64,000 bases of DNA from DATACN01 sp038215095 (GTDB taxonomy: Bacteria > Actinomycetota > Thermoleophilia > Solirubrobacterales > Thermoleophilaceae), in NCBI GenBank assembly GCA_038215095.1, contig JBBQRG010000002.1, positions 1 to 64,000 of the forward strand, written 5' to 3'. Each line of letters opens with the position of its first letter. The stretch's first letter is position 1. Both the position numbers and the translations under genes were made by a program. This document shows positions 25,909-34,197 of this stretch, one piece after another. Below the pieces are notes generated by a model that saw only the letters and a program-made list of their open reading frames with translations, did no database searches and was not told the DNA's origin.

Positions 25909-27452
25909 CGTGTGGCGGCCACGCCGTTGCCGATGGGCTCCTCGTCGGCTTCTCGGCGGTCGGCCTCCTGGGCGATGCGCGCCGAGCCCGTGAGCACTTC
26001 TCCGAGCGCATGGATGCCGGCCACCTGGATCCCGTCCTTCGTGAGGAAGAACTCGCGGATCTGGTTCGAGTGCGCCATGCCCCTGGCCTTGAGCACCGAC
26101 AGCGCGCGGTTGCGCTCGCCGTTCTGCTCCGTGGTCGTGACCAGCAGCCAAACGTCGATCAGCGCGGCGATCTGGTGGTTCGCCTGCTCAAGCTGGAGGT
26201 CCTGGTCCAGGCTGGTGAACAGGGCGGTTATGCCCCTCACCTTGAGGAAGTCGACCTGCCGGGTGAGCATGGCCGATACGTCGCGGCTCGCCCCGGCGGT
26301 GAAGAGGTCGGAGATCGGATCCACGACGACCACGGACGGGTCGTGCTCCGCGACCAGGTCCTGCAGCGACGAGAGGTGGGCTTCGAGGCCCAGCAGGCTC
26401 GGTCGCACGCACTTGAACCGCAGCAGGCCCCGATCGACCCAGCGCCCGAGATCCATGCCGACCGAGGCCATGTTGCGGACGATCTGCGCCTCGGACTCCT
26501 CGAAGGCGAAGTAGAGAGCCCGCTCGCCGCGCCGGCACGCGGCGTCGCAGAACTGTGCCGCGAACGTGGACTTGCCGGTGCCGGCGGTGCCGCTCACGAG
26601 TATCGAGCTCCCGCGCAGGACGCCCTGTCCGCCGAGCAGCTCGTCGAGCCGTGGGATGCCCATCGAAAGGGTCTCGCCCGAGGCGTCGTGCTCGAGCCCG
26701 AGGGAGGTGATCGGAACCACCGACACGCCGCCCTTGCCGATCAGGAACGGGTACTCGTTCGTTCCGTGCAGCGAGCCGCGGTACTTGAGCACCCGGAGGC
26801 GCCTGGTGGACGTCTCCTCGTTCACGCGGTGGTCGAGCACGATCACACAGTCGGAGACGTACTCCTCGATCCCATGGCGCGTCAGCGCGCCCTCCCCCCG
26901 TTCGCCAGTGATGATCGCCGTGACGCCGCGGTCCTTGAGCCAGCGAAACAGCCGGCGCAGCTCGGCGCGCAGGGTCGCGGTGTCGGAGAAGGCTCCGAAG
27001 AGGTTCTCGATCGTGTCGATCACGACGCGCTTGGCGCCGACCGAGTCGATGGAGGCCCCGAGGCGGATGAACAGGCCCTCGAGGTCCCAGTCCCCGGCCT
27101 CCTGGATCTGGCCCGGGTCGATGCTCACGTGCTCGAGGTCGAGCTTGCAGTCCTCCTCGAACTGCACGAGGTCGAACCCGAGCGACGCGACGTTGGCGAT
27201 CAGGTCCTCGCGGGTCTCCTCGAAGGCCAGGAACACCCCGTTCTCGCCGTAGTCGGTGATGCCGCGGACGAGGAACTCCATGCCGAACAGCGTCTTGCCG
27301 CAGCCGGCGGGGCCGCACACGAGCGTCGGGCGCCCGCGCGGCAGGCCGCCCTCGGTCACCTCGTCGAGCCCTTTGATCCCGGTCGCGGCCTTCGGCAGCT
27401 CCGCCACCGTGCCCGAGGCGAGCTGGGCGGTCGTCGGGGTATCTTCGGTCAT
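25905..27452 (-). CDS. kaiC: KaiC-type double RecA ATPase lacking the phosphorylation sites
   Basis: 515 residues from ATG 27452, fixed by AAGGAG six bases upstream (cyanobacterial KaiC: 519). CI domain: Walker A GPAGCGKT (47-54), catalytic Glu pair E78/E79 in LAFEET. CII domain: Walker A GTAGTGKS (288-295), Glu pair E318/E319 in YFAFEES. The region of cyanobacterial Ser431/Thr432 (text ISTITD) aligns without gaps to IAALID here, so both acceptors are Ala (429-430); Thr426 also appears to be replaced by Ala. ATP hydrolysis and KaiB binding should remain, while autophosphorylation at the known sites cannot occur. First gene of the operon; no kaiA is visible. Confidence 0.93.
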   Translation of the reverse strand: MTEDTPTTAQLASGTVAELPKAATGIKGLDEVTEGGLPRGRPTLVCGPAGCGKTLFGMEFLVRGITDYGENGVFLAFEETREDLIANVASLGFDLVQFEEDCKLDLEHVSIDPGQIQEAGDWDLEGLFIRLGASIDSVGAKRVVIDTIENLFGAFSDTATLRAELRRLFRWLKDRGVTAIITGERGEGALTRHGIEEYVSDCVIVLDHRVNEETSTRRLRVLKYRGSLHGTNEYPFLIGKGGVSVVPITSLGLEHDASGETLSMGIPRLDELLGGQGVLRGSSILVSGTAGTGKSTFAAQFCDAACRRGERALYFAFEESEAQIVRNMASVGMDLGRWVDRGLLRFKCVRPSLLGLEAHLSSLQDLVAEHDPSVVVVDPISDLFTAGASRDVSAMLTRQVDFLKVRGITALFTSLDQDLQLEQANHQIAALIDVWLLVTTTEQNGERNRALSVLKARGMAHSNQIREFFLTKDGIQVAGIHALGEVLTGSARIAQEADRREADEEPIGNGVAATR

Positions 27453-27523
27453 CGGTCTCCTTTCCCGCGCACGCGCGGAACCTGGGGGGGTGGGCGTCGT
27501 GTCGAAGAAGCGGCGCATTCATG

Positions 27524-27543
27524 TGGTCGACCCTTTTCGACCA
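27524..27543. promoter_or_regulatory. Perfect inverted repeat upstream of kaiC
   Basis: TGGTCGA-N6-TCGACCA, a perfect 7-bp dyad with a 6-base spacer, 72-91 bases before the kaiC start, in the 110-bp gap between dedA and kaiC. It could be an operator for the kinase's unseen response regulator or another factor. A weak hairpin between dedA and kaiC is the alternative, although the two genes run in the same direction and kaiC is downstream of dedA's promoter only by read-through. Confidence 0.45.
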
Positions 27544-27562
27544 ATGCTTTAGCGGCCGCAGG

Positions 27563-28159
27563 TCAGCGCGAGCCGCTTGGGCTGCCGTGGCGGAAGTGGC
27601 GCCACAGGAGCAGGCCGATCGCGACGGCGACCACCAGGCCGGCGCCCGCAATGCCGAAGGTCTTGAACAGCCTCTCGGCGGTGGGCCCCAGGAGGTACGC
27701 CAGCAGGCCGACGCTCAGCGCCCAGGCGATGCCGCCCAGCGCGTTCCAGAACAGGAAGGTCGTCCAGCGCATGTGGTTGATGCCGGCCAGCCAGGCCGCC
27801 GCGATGCGCAGGCCGGCGAACCAGCGGCCGAGGAACACGGACTTCGCGCCGTGGCGCTCGAAGAACGGCTCGCCGTACTCGATCACCTTCTGGCGGTAGT
27901 CGAGCAGCGGCCCCTTGGCCGTGAGCAGCCGGCGGCCACCCTTGCGCCCGATCCAGTAGCCGACGTTGTCGCCGACGATGGCCGCGCCGGCCGCGATCAC
28001 GATCACCAGCTCGATGCTCAGCTTCCCCCTCGACGCGACCACCCCCGATGCGATCAAGGCGGTTTCGCCGGGGAGCGGCAGCCCGGAGGACTCGAGGCCC
28101 ACGAGCAGTGCGAGGGCCAGGTAGCCGAGGTTGGCCGGGATCCCGATCAGCGAGGCCAT
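27563..28159 (-). CDS. DedA-family membrane protein
   Basis: 198 residues from ATG 28159; a 20-residue longer TTG start exists but is less likely. Motifs of the family are LESSGLPLPGETALIASGVVAS (about 22-43), GDNVGYWIGRKGG (about 63-75) and FLGRWFAGLRIAAAWLAGINHMRWTTFLFWNALGG (about 107-141), which contain the conserved Glu, Asp and Arg residues. DedA proteins include undecaprenyl-phosphate and lipid flippases in other bacteria, which would suit a genome with a large polysaccharide locus (inference). Confidence 0.9.
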   Translation of the reverse strand: MASLIGIPANLGYLALALLVGLESSGLPLPGETALIASGVVASRGKLSIELVIVIAAGAAIVGDNVGYWIGRKGGRRLLTAKGPLLDYRQKVIEYGEPFFERHGAKSVFLGRWFAGLRIAAAWLAGINHMRWTTFLFWNALGGIAWALSVGLLAYLLGPTAERLFKTFGIAGAGLVVAVAIGLLLWRHFRHGSPSGSR

Positions 28160-28256
28160 GAGCGCAGGATGACGCTTGAGCGGAGGCTGCGCAGCCGGCC
28201 GAGCCGGCTGCTTGCCCAACGGCGGTCAGCCGCAGGAACCGCCAAGCTTCGGCCGC

Positions 28257-30461
28257 GTGACCGCGCTCTACTCCCTTGCGCTGCTCGTGAGCGCGGCCCT
28301 GCTGTTCGTGCTGGAGCCGATGGTGGGCAAGTTCGTGCTGCCGCTGGTGGGATCCGCTCCGCAGGTGTGGCCCACGACGGTGCTGTTCTTCCAGGCGGCG
28401 CTCCTGGCCGGCTACGGCTTCGCGCACGTCACGAGCAGGCTGCGGGCGCGGCGCCAGGCGCTGCTGCAGCTGGGTCTGCTCGTGCTGGCGGCGCTGGTGC
28501 TGCCGCTGGCCGTGCCCACCGGCGAGCCGCCGCTCGGCAACCCGATTCCGTGGCTGCTGGGGGTGCTGGCCACCACGGCGGGGCTGCCGTTCTTCGCCCT
28601 GGCCGCCAACGGGCCGATGCTGCAGCGCTGGCTTGCCAGCACCCGCCACCGCGCCGCGCGCGACCCCTACTTCCTGTTCGCGGCCAGCAACGGCGGCAGC
28701 CTGCTGGGGCTGCTGGCCTACCCGGTGATCGTGGAGCGGCTGCTGGGGCTGCACGACCAGGGCGGCGCCTGGAGCATCGGCTACGCGCTGGCCGGCGTGC
28801 TGGTGGCGGCGAGCGCGGCTGCGCTGTGGCTGCGGCCGGAGGCGGAGCTGAGCGCCGCTCCCGCGCCGGCCACGGCGTCAAGCGTTCGCGCCGGGCCGGT
28901 CACATGGCGGCGGCGCCTGCTCTGGCTGGCGCTCGCGGCCGTGCCGTCCAGCCTCATGCTCGGCACAACGAGCTTCATCACGCGCGACCTCGCGCCGGTG
29001 CCGCTGCTGTGGGTCGTGCCGCTGGCCCTATACCTGTTCACGTTCGTGGTGGCCTTCTCGCCCTGGACGAACGCCGGCCGGCTCACGGTCTGGGGGCGGC
29101 GCCTGCTGCCGGTGACCACGATCCTGGTGGCGTACAGCCTGCTGATCCGCGCGCAGGGGCCGCTGAGCCTGCTGCTGGCCGTGCACCTCGTGGCGCTGGT
29201 GGTGGCGGGGCTGCTGCTGCACGGCCGGCTCGCGGCCGACCGCCCCGACCCCAGCCACCTGACCGAGTTCTACCTCTGGGTGGCGCTGGGCGGAGCCGTG
29301 GGCGGCACCTTCAACGCGCTGGTCGCACCGCTCGTGTTCCCCGGGCTCGTGGAGTACCCGCTGGCGATCGTCGCGGCCTGCCTGCTGCGGCCCGCCCCGC
29401 CGAAGAAGCGCCCCGACTTCCTCGAGTTCTTCACGGAACGCACCGGGCCAACGCGCTGGATGGACCTGGGCGTGCCGCTGCTGCTCGGCTCGGTGGTCGC
29501 GCTGGTGCTCGAGGCGTCCACCGGCTCGGACGCCACCACGAATGTCGTGGCGGGCGTGGCCCTCGGGCTGATGGTGAACATGGCGCGCCGGCCGCTGCGC
29601 TTCGGGCTCGCGCTCGGCGCGCTGTTCCTGGCCGTGGCGCTGACCGGCTACGGGAGGGCCGACACGCTCGAGCGCTCGCGCAGCTTCTTCGGCATCTACC
29701 ACGTGGAGGCGCACGAGCACGGGCGCCTGCATCAGCTCTACTCGGGAACCACGCTGCATGGCAGCGAGCGCAGCGGGCCGGGCCGGCCCCAGCCGCTCAG
29801 CTACTACAGCCCAACGGGACCGGTGGGACAGGCGTTCAGGGAGCTGCCGCGCCGGGCCACCGAGCGCGGCGCGGCGATCGGGCTGGGCGCCGGCACGCTG
29901 AGCTGCTACGAGCGGCCGGGCGGCTCCTTCACCTTCTACGAGATCGACGAGACCGTCGTGCGGATCGCGCGCGACAGGCGGCTGTTCACCTTCCTGTCCG
30001 ACTGCGCGGTGCGCCCCCGCGTGGTGCTGGGCGACGGGCGGCGCTCGCTCGAGCGGGTGCGACCGGCCGCCCACGGGCTGATCATGGTGGACGCGTTCAA
30101 CTCCGACGCGATCCCCGTGCACCTGATCACGCGCGAGGCCGTGCGGCTGTACGTGTCGCGGACGAGCCCGGGCGGCGCGCTGATGTTCAACCTCTCGAAC
30201 CGCTACCTGAACCTCGAGCCGGTGGTGGGAAACGTGGCCCGCGACCTGTCGCTGACTTGCCGCATCCAGCGCTACAAGCCGGCCGCGGCGAACAAGCGGC
30301 GCGGCTACGACAAGTCGACTTGGGCCCTGCTCAGCCGCTCTCCCGCCGACCTCGGCAGGCTGGCCCGCGACCGGCGCTGGCGCACCTGCCGCGGCAACCC
30401 CTCGCAGCGCACCTGGAGCGACGACTACTCGAACCCGCTGTCGGTGGTTCACTGGGGCTGA
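28257..30461 (+). CDS. Membrane-anchored spermidine-synthase-like protein
   Basis: 734 residues from GTG 28257 (an ATG at 28176 would add 27 polar residues). The first 480 residues form about ten to twelve membrane helices with the pattern of fused MFS/spermidine-synthase proteins (LFVLEPMVGKFVLPLVGSAPQVW, FAASNGGSLLGLLAYPVIVE). The rest (about 500-734) is a Rossmann-like polyamine-aminopropyltransferase fold: GIYHVEAHEHGRLHQLYSGTTLHG, GLGAGTLSCYERPGGSFTFYEID, VVLGDGRRSLER, MVDAFNSDAIPVHL. The aminopropyl donor site is recognisable, but no polyamine genes are adjacent. True substrate unknown. Its 3' end merges into the tandem repeat. Confidence 0.85.
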   Translation: MTALYSLALLVSAALLFVLEPMVGKFVLPLVGSAPQVWPTTVLFFQAALLAGYGFAHVTSRLRARRQALLQLGLLVLAALVLPLAVPTGEPPLGNPIPWLLGVLATTAGLPFFALAANGPMLQRWLASTRHRAARDPYFLFAASNGGSLLGLLAYPVIVERLLGLHDQGGAWSIGYALAGVLVAASAAALWLRPEAELSAAPAPATASSVRAGPVTWRRRLLWLALAAVPSSLMLGTTSFITRDLAPVPLLWVVPLALYLFTFVVAFSPWTNAGRLTVWGRRLLPVTTILVAYSLLIRAQGPLSLLLAVHLVALVVAGLLLHGRLAADRPDPSHLTEFYLWVALGGAVGGTFNALVAPLVFPGLVEYPLAIVAACLLRPAPPKKRPDFLEFFTERTGPTRWMDLGVPLLLGSVVALVLEASTGSDATTNVVAGVALGLMVNMARRPLRFGLALGALFLAVALTGYGRADTLERSRSFFGIYHVEAHEHGRLHQLYSGTTLHGSERSGPGRPQPLSYYSPTGPVGQAFRELPRRATERGAAIGLGAGTLSCYERPGGSFTFYEIDETVVRIARDRRLFTFLSDCAVRPRVVLGDGRRSLERVRPAAHGLIMVDAFNSDAIPVHLITREAVRLYVSRTSPGGALMFNLSNRYLNLEPVVGNVARDLSLTCRIQRYKPAAANKRRGYDKSTWALLSRSPADLGRLARDRRWRTCRGNPSQRTWSDDYSNPLSVVHWG

Positions 30462-30622
30462 AAGCGATCGCGCTCTCGGCGGCCGTTCCAGGCGAGCCGC
30501 GTCCACCGCGTTGCCCCGCGTCCCCGACGCGAACGTCCGCTGAAATCGATCGCGCTCTCGGCGTCCATTCCAGGCAAGCCGCGTCCACCGCGTTGCCCCG
30601 CGTCCCCTACGCGAACGTCGTC
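30459..30622. repeat. 82-bp tandem direct repeat, two copies
   Basis: Copy one is 30459-30540 and copy two is 30541-30622; they differ at about seven positions, all single-base changes. The first copy begins in the stop codon of the spermidine-synthase-like gene. After copy two a short stretch (to about 30652) again resembles the last codons of that gene (…VIHWR against …VVHWG), as though the repeat arose from duplication around the gene's end. The repeat contains GCGATCGC and CGCG-rich dyads. No coding function seen; 30623-30674 holds nothing else. Confidence 0.85.
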
Positions 30623-30674
30623 TACTCCAGGGCCGTGATTCACTGGCGCTGACGGCGGAGGCGCCGGGCCCGGC

Positions 30675-30911
30675 GACGAGCGCTTCGTGTCCGCGTGGGA
30701 AGGGGCGCGCGCGTGACTCGAGAGCCAGGACGGCTTCCTCGGGCGCCGGCTCCACCAAAGCCTCGCGCCGTCGGACTTCCGCTTCGTGAACCTGGGCTGG
30801 TGGGAGAGCGAGGAGGCCTACCGGCAGGCGGTCGATCGCCCTGACGCGGCGTCAGCCCTGGACATCCCCTTCACCGGGCGCCCCGCTCTGTACGAGGTCA
30901 TCCGCCGCTGA
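30675..30911 (+). pseudogene. Remnant of an antibiotic-biosynthesis-monooxygenase (ABM) family gene
   Basis: Read in one frame, the text is GDERFVSAWEGARA, then TGA at 30714-30716, then LESQDGFLGRRLHQSL and FRFVNLGWWESEEAYRQAV, ending PALYEVIRR at the TGA 30909-30911. This is the body of a small ABM-domain protein (about 95 residues normally), with the first strand and start codon missing and one in-frame stop. The remnant lies directly after the tandem repeat and overlaps by 60 bp the 3' end of the opposite LLM gene. Confidence 0.65.
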
Positions 30912-31907
30912 CATGCCGAAGGCTTCGGCGATGAGCTCGTAGGAGCGTCGCCGCGCGGCATGGTCGTGGGTGATCGTCACGATCACGGCCTCCTCCGCCC
31001 CGTACTCGCTCGCCACCTGCTGAAGCCCGGCACGCACCGTCTCCGGCGAGCCGATCACGGCACGGCGCCCCGAGCCGCCGGGCGTGCGCTCGCGCGTCTC
31101 GAGGTAGCGCAGCGCCTTGTCCACCGGCGGCACCGGGATCAGCCGGCCCTGGCGCAGCATCGAGAAGCTCATGCGGCTGCTGGCGGCAAGGCGCTCGGCC
31201 TCGTCGTCGGTGTCCGCGCAGATCGCCATCACGCCCACCGACAGCTTCGGCGCGGCCAGCCGCTCGGAGTGCTGGAAGTGTTCGCGGTAGCTCTTCGCGA
31301 TCGTCGCCCCCTGCGGGTTGATGAAGTCGGCGAAGGAGTAGGGCAGACCGAGCTCGCCGGCCCAGATCGCGCTCTGGGGCGACGAGCCGAGCAGCCACGG
31401 CTCGGGCCGCTCGGGCAGCCCCGGTAGCGCGGCCAGCCGCTTGAAGGGGTGGTCGTCCGGGAGGGTGCCCTCGAGGTAGCCCAGCAGCTCGGTGAGCTGC
31501 TGGGGGAAGTCGTCGGGCGGCACGTGGTTGCGGTCGCGCAGCAGCGCGAAGCTCGTGATCTGGTCGGTGCCGGGCGCGCGCCCCAGGCCGAGGTCGATGC
31601 GCTCGGGGTAGAGCCCGGCCAGGATGCTGAAGTTCTCCGCCACGTGCAGCGGGCTGTAGTGGGGCAGCATCACGCCGCCGCTGCCCACGCGGATGCGCTC
31701 GGTGGCTGCGGCGATCGGGCCGATCAGCGCCTCCGGGCTCGCGCAGGCCAGCATCGGCGTGCCGTGGTGCTCGGCCACCCAGTAGCGGTGGTAGCCGAGG
31801 CGGTCGGCCAGCCGCGCCAGGTCGAGCGAGTTGTGCAGCGCCTGCGCGCCGGTCATCCCCTCCGAGATAGGCGACTGGTCGAGCACGCTGAGGCGCGGCT
31901 CGGTCAC
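30852..31907 (-). CDS. LLM-class flavin-dependent oxidoreductase (MsnO8-like)
   Basis: 351 residues, GTG start overlapping the stop of the SDR gene (GTGA). The typical text of the MsnO8/alkanal-monooxygenase-like branch is present: LSVLDQSPISEGMTGAQAL, RLGYHRYWVAEHHGTPMLACASPE (about 38-62), RIRVGSGGVMLPHYSPLHVAENFS (about 73-96), ERIDLGLGRAPGTDQ and EPWLLGSSPQSA. It probably oxidises a carbonyl or thiol compound with FMNH2. It is coupled to the short-chain dehydrogenase gene, so both may act on one compound. The last 15 or so residues overlap the ABM remnant and are not conserved-looking. Confidence 0.88.
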   Translation of the reverse strand: MTEPRLSVLDQSPISEGMTGAQALHNSLDLARLADRLGYHRYWVAEHHGTPMLACASPEALIGPIAAATERIRVGSGGVMLPHYSPLHVAENFSILAGLYPERIDLGLGRAPGTDQITSFALLRDRNHVPPDDFPQQLTELLGYLEGTLPDDHPFKRLAALPGLPERPEPWLLGSSPQSAIWAGELGLPYSFADFINPQGATIAKSYREHFQHSERLAAPKLSVGVMAICADTDDEAERLAASSRMSFSMLRQGRLIPVPPVDKALRYLETRERTPGGSGRRAVIGSPETVRAGLQQVASEYGAEEAVIVTITHDHAARRRSYELIAEAFGMSAADDLVQSGAPGEGDVQG

Positions 31908-32683
31908 GGGGAGGTGGCCACCAGGCGCTCTGACAGCTCGCGCAGCTGCCGGCGCGCCTCGGCGTCGTAGGCCTGCGGGTCGGCCCGCTGCTCGCGCTGC
32001 CCGTTGAAGTAGGAGCCGCTGACCCCGTCGACGGCCGGATCGGTCACCAGCCGCTTGGTCGCCTCCACGCCCTCCTCGAGGGTGCTCGTCGGCGACGGCA
32101 CCATCTTCGTGGGCATGAAGGTGGCCGGGTGAAGCGCCGTCACGGTCACGCCGTCGGGCAGGCGCTCGGCCAGGTCGACCGTGGAGAGGATCTGGGCGAG
32201 CTTGCTCTGCATGTACGCGCGCCAGCCGCTGTAGCCGTGCTCGATCATGGGATCGTTGAAGTCGATCGCCGTCTGGCCGGCCGAGGCGACGTTCACGATC
32301 CGCGCCGGCTTCGAGCGCTCCAGCAGCGGCAGCAGCTCGACCGTGAGCAGGTAGCCGGCAAGGTAGTTCACGGCGAAGCGCAGCTCGATGCCGTCGGAGC
32401 TCTCCTGGCGCTCGCCGTCGAAGCCGATGCCGGCGTTGTTCACCAGCACGTCGAGGCGCTCCTCGCGCCCGTTCACGTCGGCCGCCAGCCGCCGCACCTC
32501 GTCCAGCGAGGAGAGCTCGGCCAGGTAGCCGCGGTGGCCCTCGCCGGGCAGTTCGTCCAGCGTGTCGTCGAGGCGCTCCTGACTCCGGCCGTGGGCGAGG
32601 ATCGTGTGGCCCTCGCCCGCGAGCGCGTTCGCGAGGCCGCGCCCGAGGCCGTCGGTGGCGCCGGTGATCAGGATGACCGCCAT
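31904..32683 (-). CDS. Short-chain dehydrogenase/reductase
   Basis: 259 residues. The cofactor motif is TGATDGLGRGLA (about 7-18), the NNAG motif is VNNAGIGF (about 81-88), and the active-site Ser and YxxxK are in VNVASAGQ and WRAYMQSK (about 154-161). A retinol-dehydrogenase-like insert DFNDPMIEHGYSG precedes the Tyr, and the late region ALHPATFMPTKM is typical of the light-dependent-reductase-like SDR group. The substrate is unknown. Transcribed divergently from the carboxyltransferase gene through a shared 10-bp promoter core. Confidence 0.9.
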   Translation of the reverse strand: MAVILITGATDGLGRGLANALAGEGHTILAHGRSQERLDDTLDELPGEGHRGYLAELSSLDEVRRLAADVNGREERLDVLVNNAGIGFDGERQESSDGIELRFAVNYLAGYLLTVELLPLLERSKPARIVNVASAGQTAIDFNDPMIEHGYSGWRAYMQSKLAQILSTVDLAERLPDGVTVTALHPATFMPTKMVPSPTSTLEEGVEATKRLVTDPAVDGVSGSYFNGQREQRADPQAYDAEARRQLRELSERLVATSP

Positions 32684-32690
32684 TCGACCG

Positions 32691-32700
32691 ATCGTAGACT
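32691..32700. promoter_or_regulatory. Back-to-back -10 boxes sharing TA (SDR / carboxyltransferase)
   Basis: ATCGTAGACT: the minus-strand hexamer TACGAT (32691-32696) is 7 bases from the ATG at 32683 and the plus-strand hexamer TAGACT (32695-32700) is 6 bases from the GTG at 32707. The hexamers share two bases, and the whole gap between the genes is 23 bp. Two RNA polymerases cannot occupy both at once, so the two operons should exclude each other. Confidence 0.55.
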
Positions 32701-32706
32701 GGCGGC

Positions 32707-34197
32707 GTGGCCGACCCGGTTGACGAGCTGCGCCGGCGGCGCGAGGAGCTGCGTTCGCAGATGGGCGGGGCCGAGCGCATCGAGCGCCTTCACGAGCGCG
32801 GCGAGCGCACGATCCGCGAGCACATCGACGGGCTGCTCGACGCGGGCAGCTTCGAGGAAGTCGGCACCTTCACCCACTCGGCCCGTCCCGAGGACGCGGC
32901 GGCCACCCCGGGCGACGGGAAGATCGGCGGTCACGGCATGGTTGACGGGCGGCCCGTGACCGTGGCGGGCGACGACCTGACGGTGAAGCGCGGCAGCTCC
33001 TCGCAGATCGGCGGCCGGCGCCTGCACAAGCTCTACGGGCACGCCATGCGCGCCGGCCAGCCGATGGTGTACTTCGGCGCCACCGGCGGCGCCCGCCTGC
33101 CGGACTCGATGGGCTCCGCCGGCTTCGCCACGGTGTCCCCCGGCACCGGCCTCTTCGCACGCCAGCGGCGCGTGCCCTTCGCGACGGTGATCGTGGGCAA
33201 CTCCTTCGGCGGCTCGTCGTTCTTCTCCGCGGCCAGCGACCTCGTCGTCCAGCTGCGCGGCACCTGCCTGGCTGTGACCTCCCCGCTGGTGGTTGAGAAG
33301 GCCACCGGCGAGCACATCGAGATGGAGGAGCTGGGCGGCGCCCAGGTGCACGAGCGGCTCACGGGTCAGATCGACCTTGCCGTGGACGACCCGGAGGAGG
33401 CCTACGCGGCCGTGCGCAGGTGGCTCTCCTACCTGCCGCCGAACGCATGGACGCGCGCGCCGCGGACGCTCGGGAGCGAGCTCTCGCCCGACGGCGAGCT
33501 GGCCGGGCTCGTGCCGGAGCGGCGCTCGCGGGCCTATGACATGACGAAGGTGCTCGACCGCGTGCTCGATGAGGACTCGCTGATGGAGCTGGCGCCGGGC
33601 TTTGGCCGCGGGCTGATCGCGGCGCTCGGGCGCCTGAACGGCCACAGCGTGGGCGTGCTGGCGAGCCAGCCGAAGTTCTACGCCGGCGCGCTCGACCCGC
33701 AGGCCTGCGAGAAGGCGGTGCGGCTGCTCTGCCTCTGCGACGCGTTCGACATCCCGGTGGTCTTCCTCCAGGACGTGCCGGGCTTCTTCGTGGGCCGCGA
33801 CGTGGAGCACGCGGGCATGCTCAAGCACGCGATCCGCCTGCAGACCGCGCTGACGCTGTCGCAGGCGCCGAAGCTCACCGTGGTGCTCCGCAAGGCGTAC
33901 GGCATGTCCTACTTCAGCCTGGGCGGCAACGACACCGGCGTGGACGCGGTGTACGCCTGGCCGGGCGCCGAGATCTCGTTCATGGACCCCGAGGTGGGGG
34001 CCAACGTGGTGGGCGCTCCGGTCGAGGCGATGCTGGCCGACACCGATCCCTACGGGGCGGCCGGCTCGATGGCGGTGGACGAGGTGATCGACCCGGCCGA
34101 CACGCGCGCGACGCTGGCGCGCGCGCTCGACCGCTTCGACGCGCGCCCGCCGGTGGAGGGCTGGCGCCGCCCGCTGGCGAGCTGGCCGACTTGCTGA
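32707..34197 (+). CDS. Acyl-CoA carboxylase carboxyltransferase (beta) subunit
   Basis: 496 residues, GTG start, leaderless pattern. Both crotonase-like halves are present: the N-terminal half has GDDLTVKRGSSSQIGGRRLHKLYGHAM and GGARLPDSMGSAG (oxyanion loop, about 120-132); the C-terminal half has QPKFYAGALDPQACEKAVRLLCLCDAFDIPVVFLQDVPGFFVG (about 318-360) and YGMSYFSLGG. It transfers carboxyl groups from biotin to an acyl-CoA. The late motif WPGAEISFMDPEVGANVV departs from standard PccB text, so the acyl substrate may differ. No biotin carboxylase or biotin carrier gene is near. Confidence 0.88.
   Translation: MADPVDELRRRREELRSQMGGAERIERLHERGERTIREHIDGLLDAGSFEEVGTFTHSARPEDAAATPGDGKIGGHGMVDGRPVTVAGDDLTVKRGSSSQIGGRRLHKLYGHAMRAGQPMVYFGATGGARLPDSMGSAGFATVSPGTGLFARQRRVPFATVIVGNSFGGSSFFSAASDLVVQLRGTCLAVTSPLVVEKATGEHIEMEELGGAQVHERLTGQIDLAVDDPEEAYAAVRRWLSYLPPNAWTRAPRTLGSELSPDGELAGLVPERRSRAYDMTKVLDRVLDEDSLMELAPGFGRGLIAALGRLNGHSVGVLASQPKFYAGALDPQACEKAVRLLCLCDAFDIPVVFLQDVPGFFVGRDVEHAGMLKHAIRLQTALTLSQAPKLTVVLRKAYGMSYFSLGGNDTGVDAVYAWPGAEISFMDPEVGANVVGAPVEAMLADTDPYGAAGSMAVDEVIDPADTRATLARALDRFDARPPVEGWRRPLASWPTC

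Noticed and set aside
27521..30652. Plus-strand open frame of about 1,040 codons across dedA and the spermidine-synthase-like gene
   Set aside because: It is out of frame with the recognisable proteins on both strands and of low complexity. Only its last codons attracted attention because of the repeat echo.
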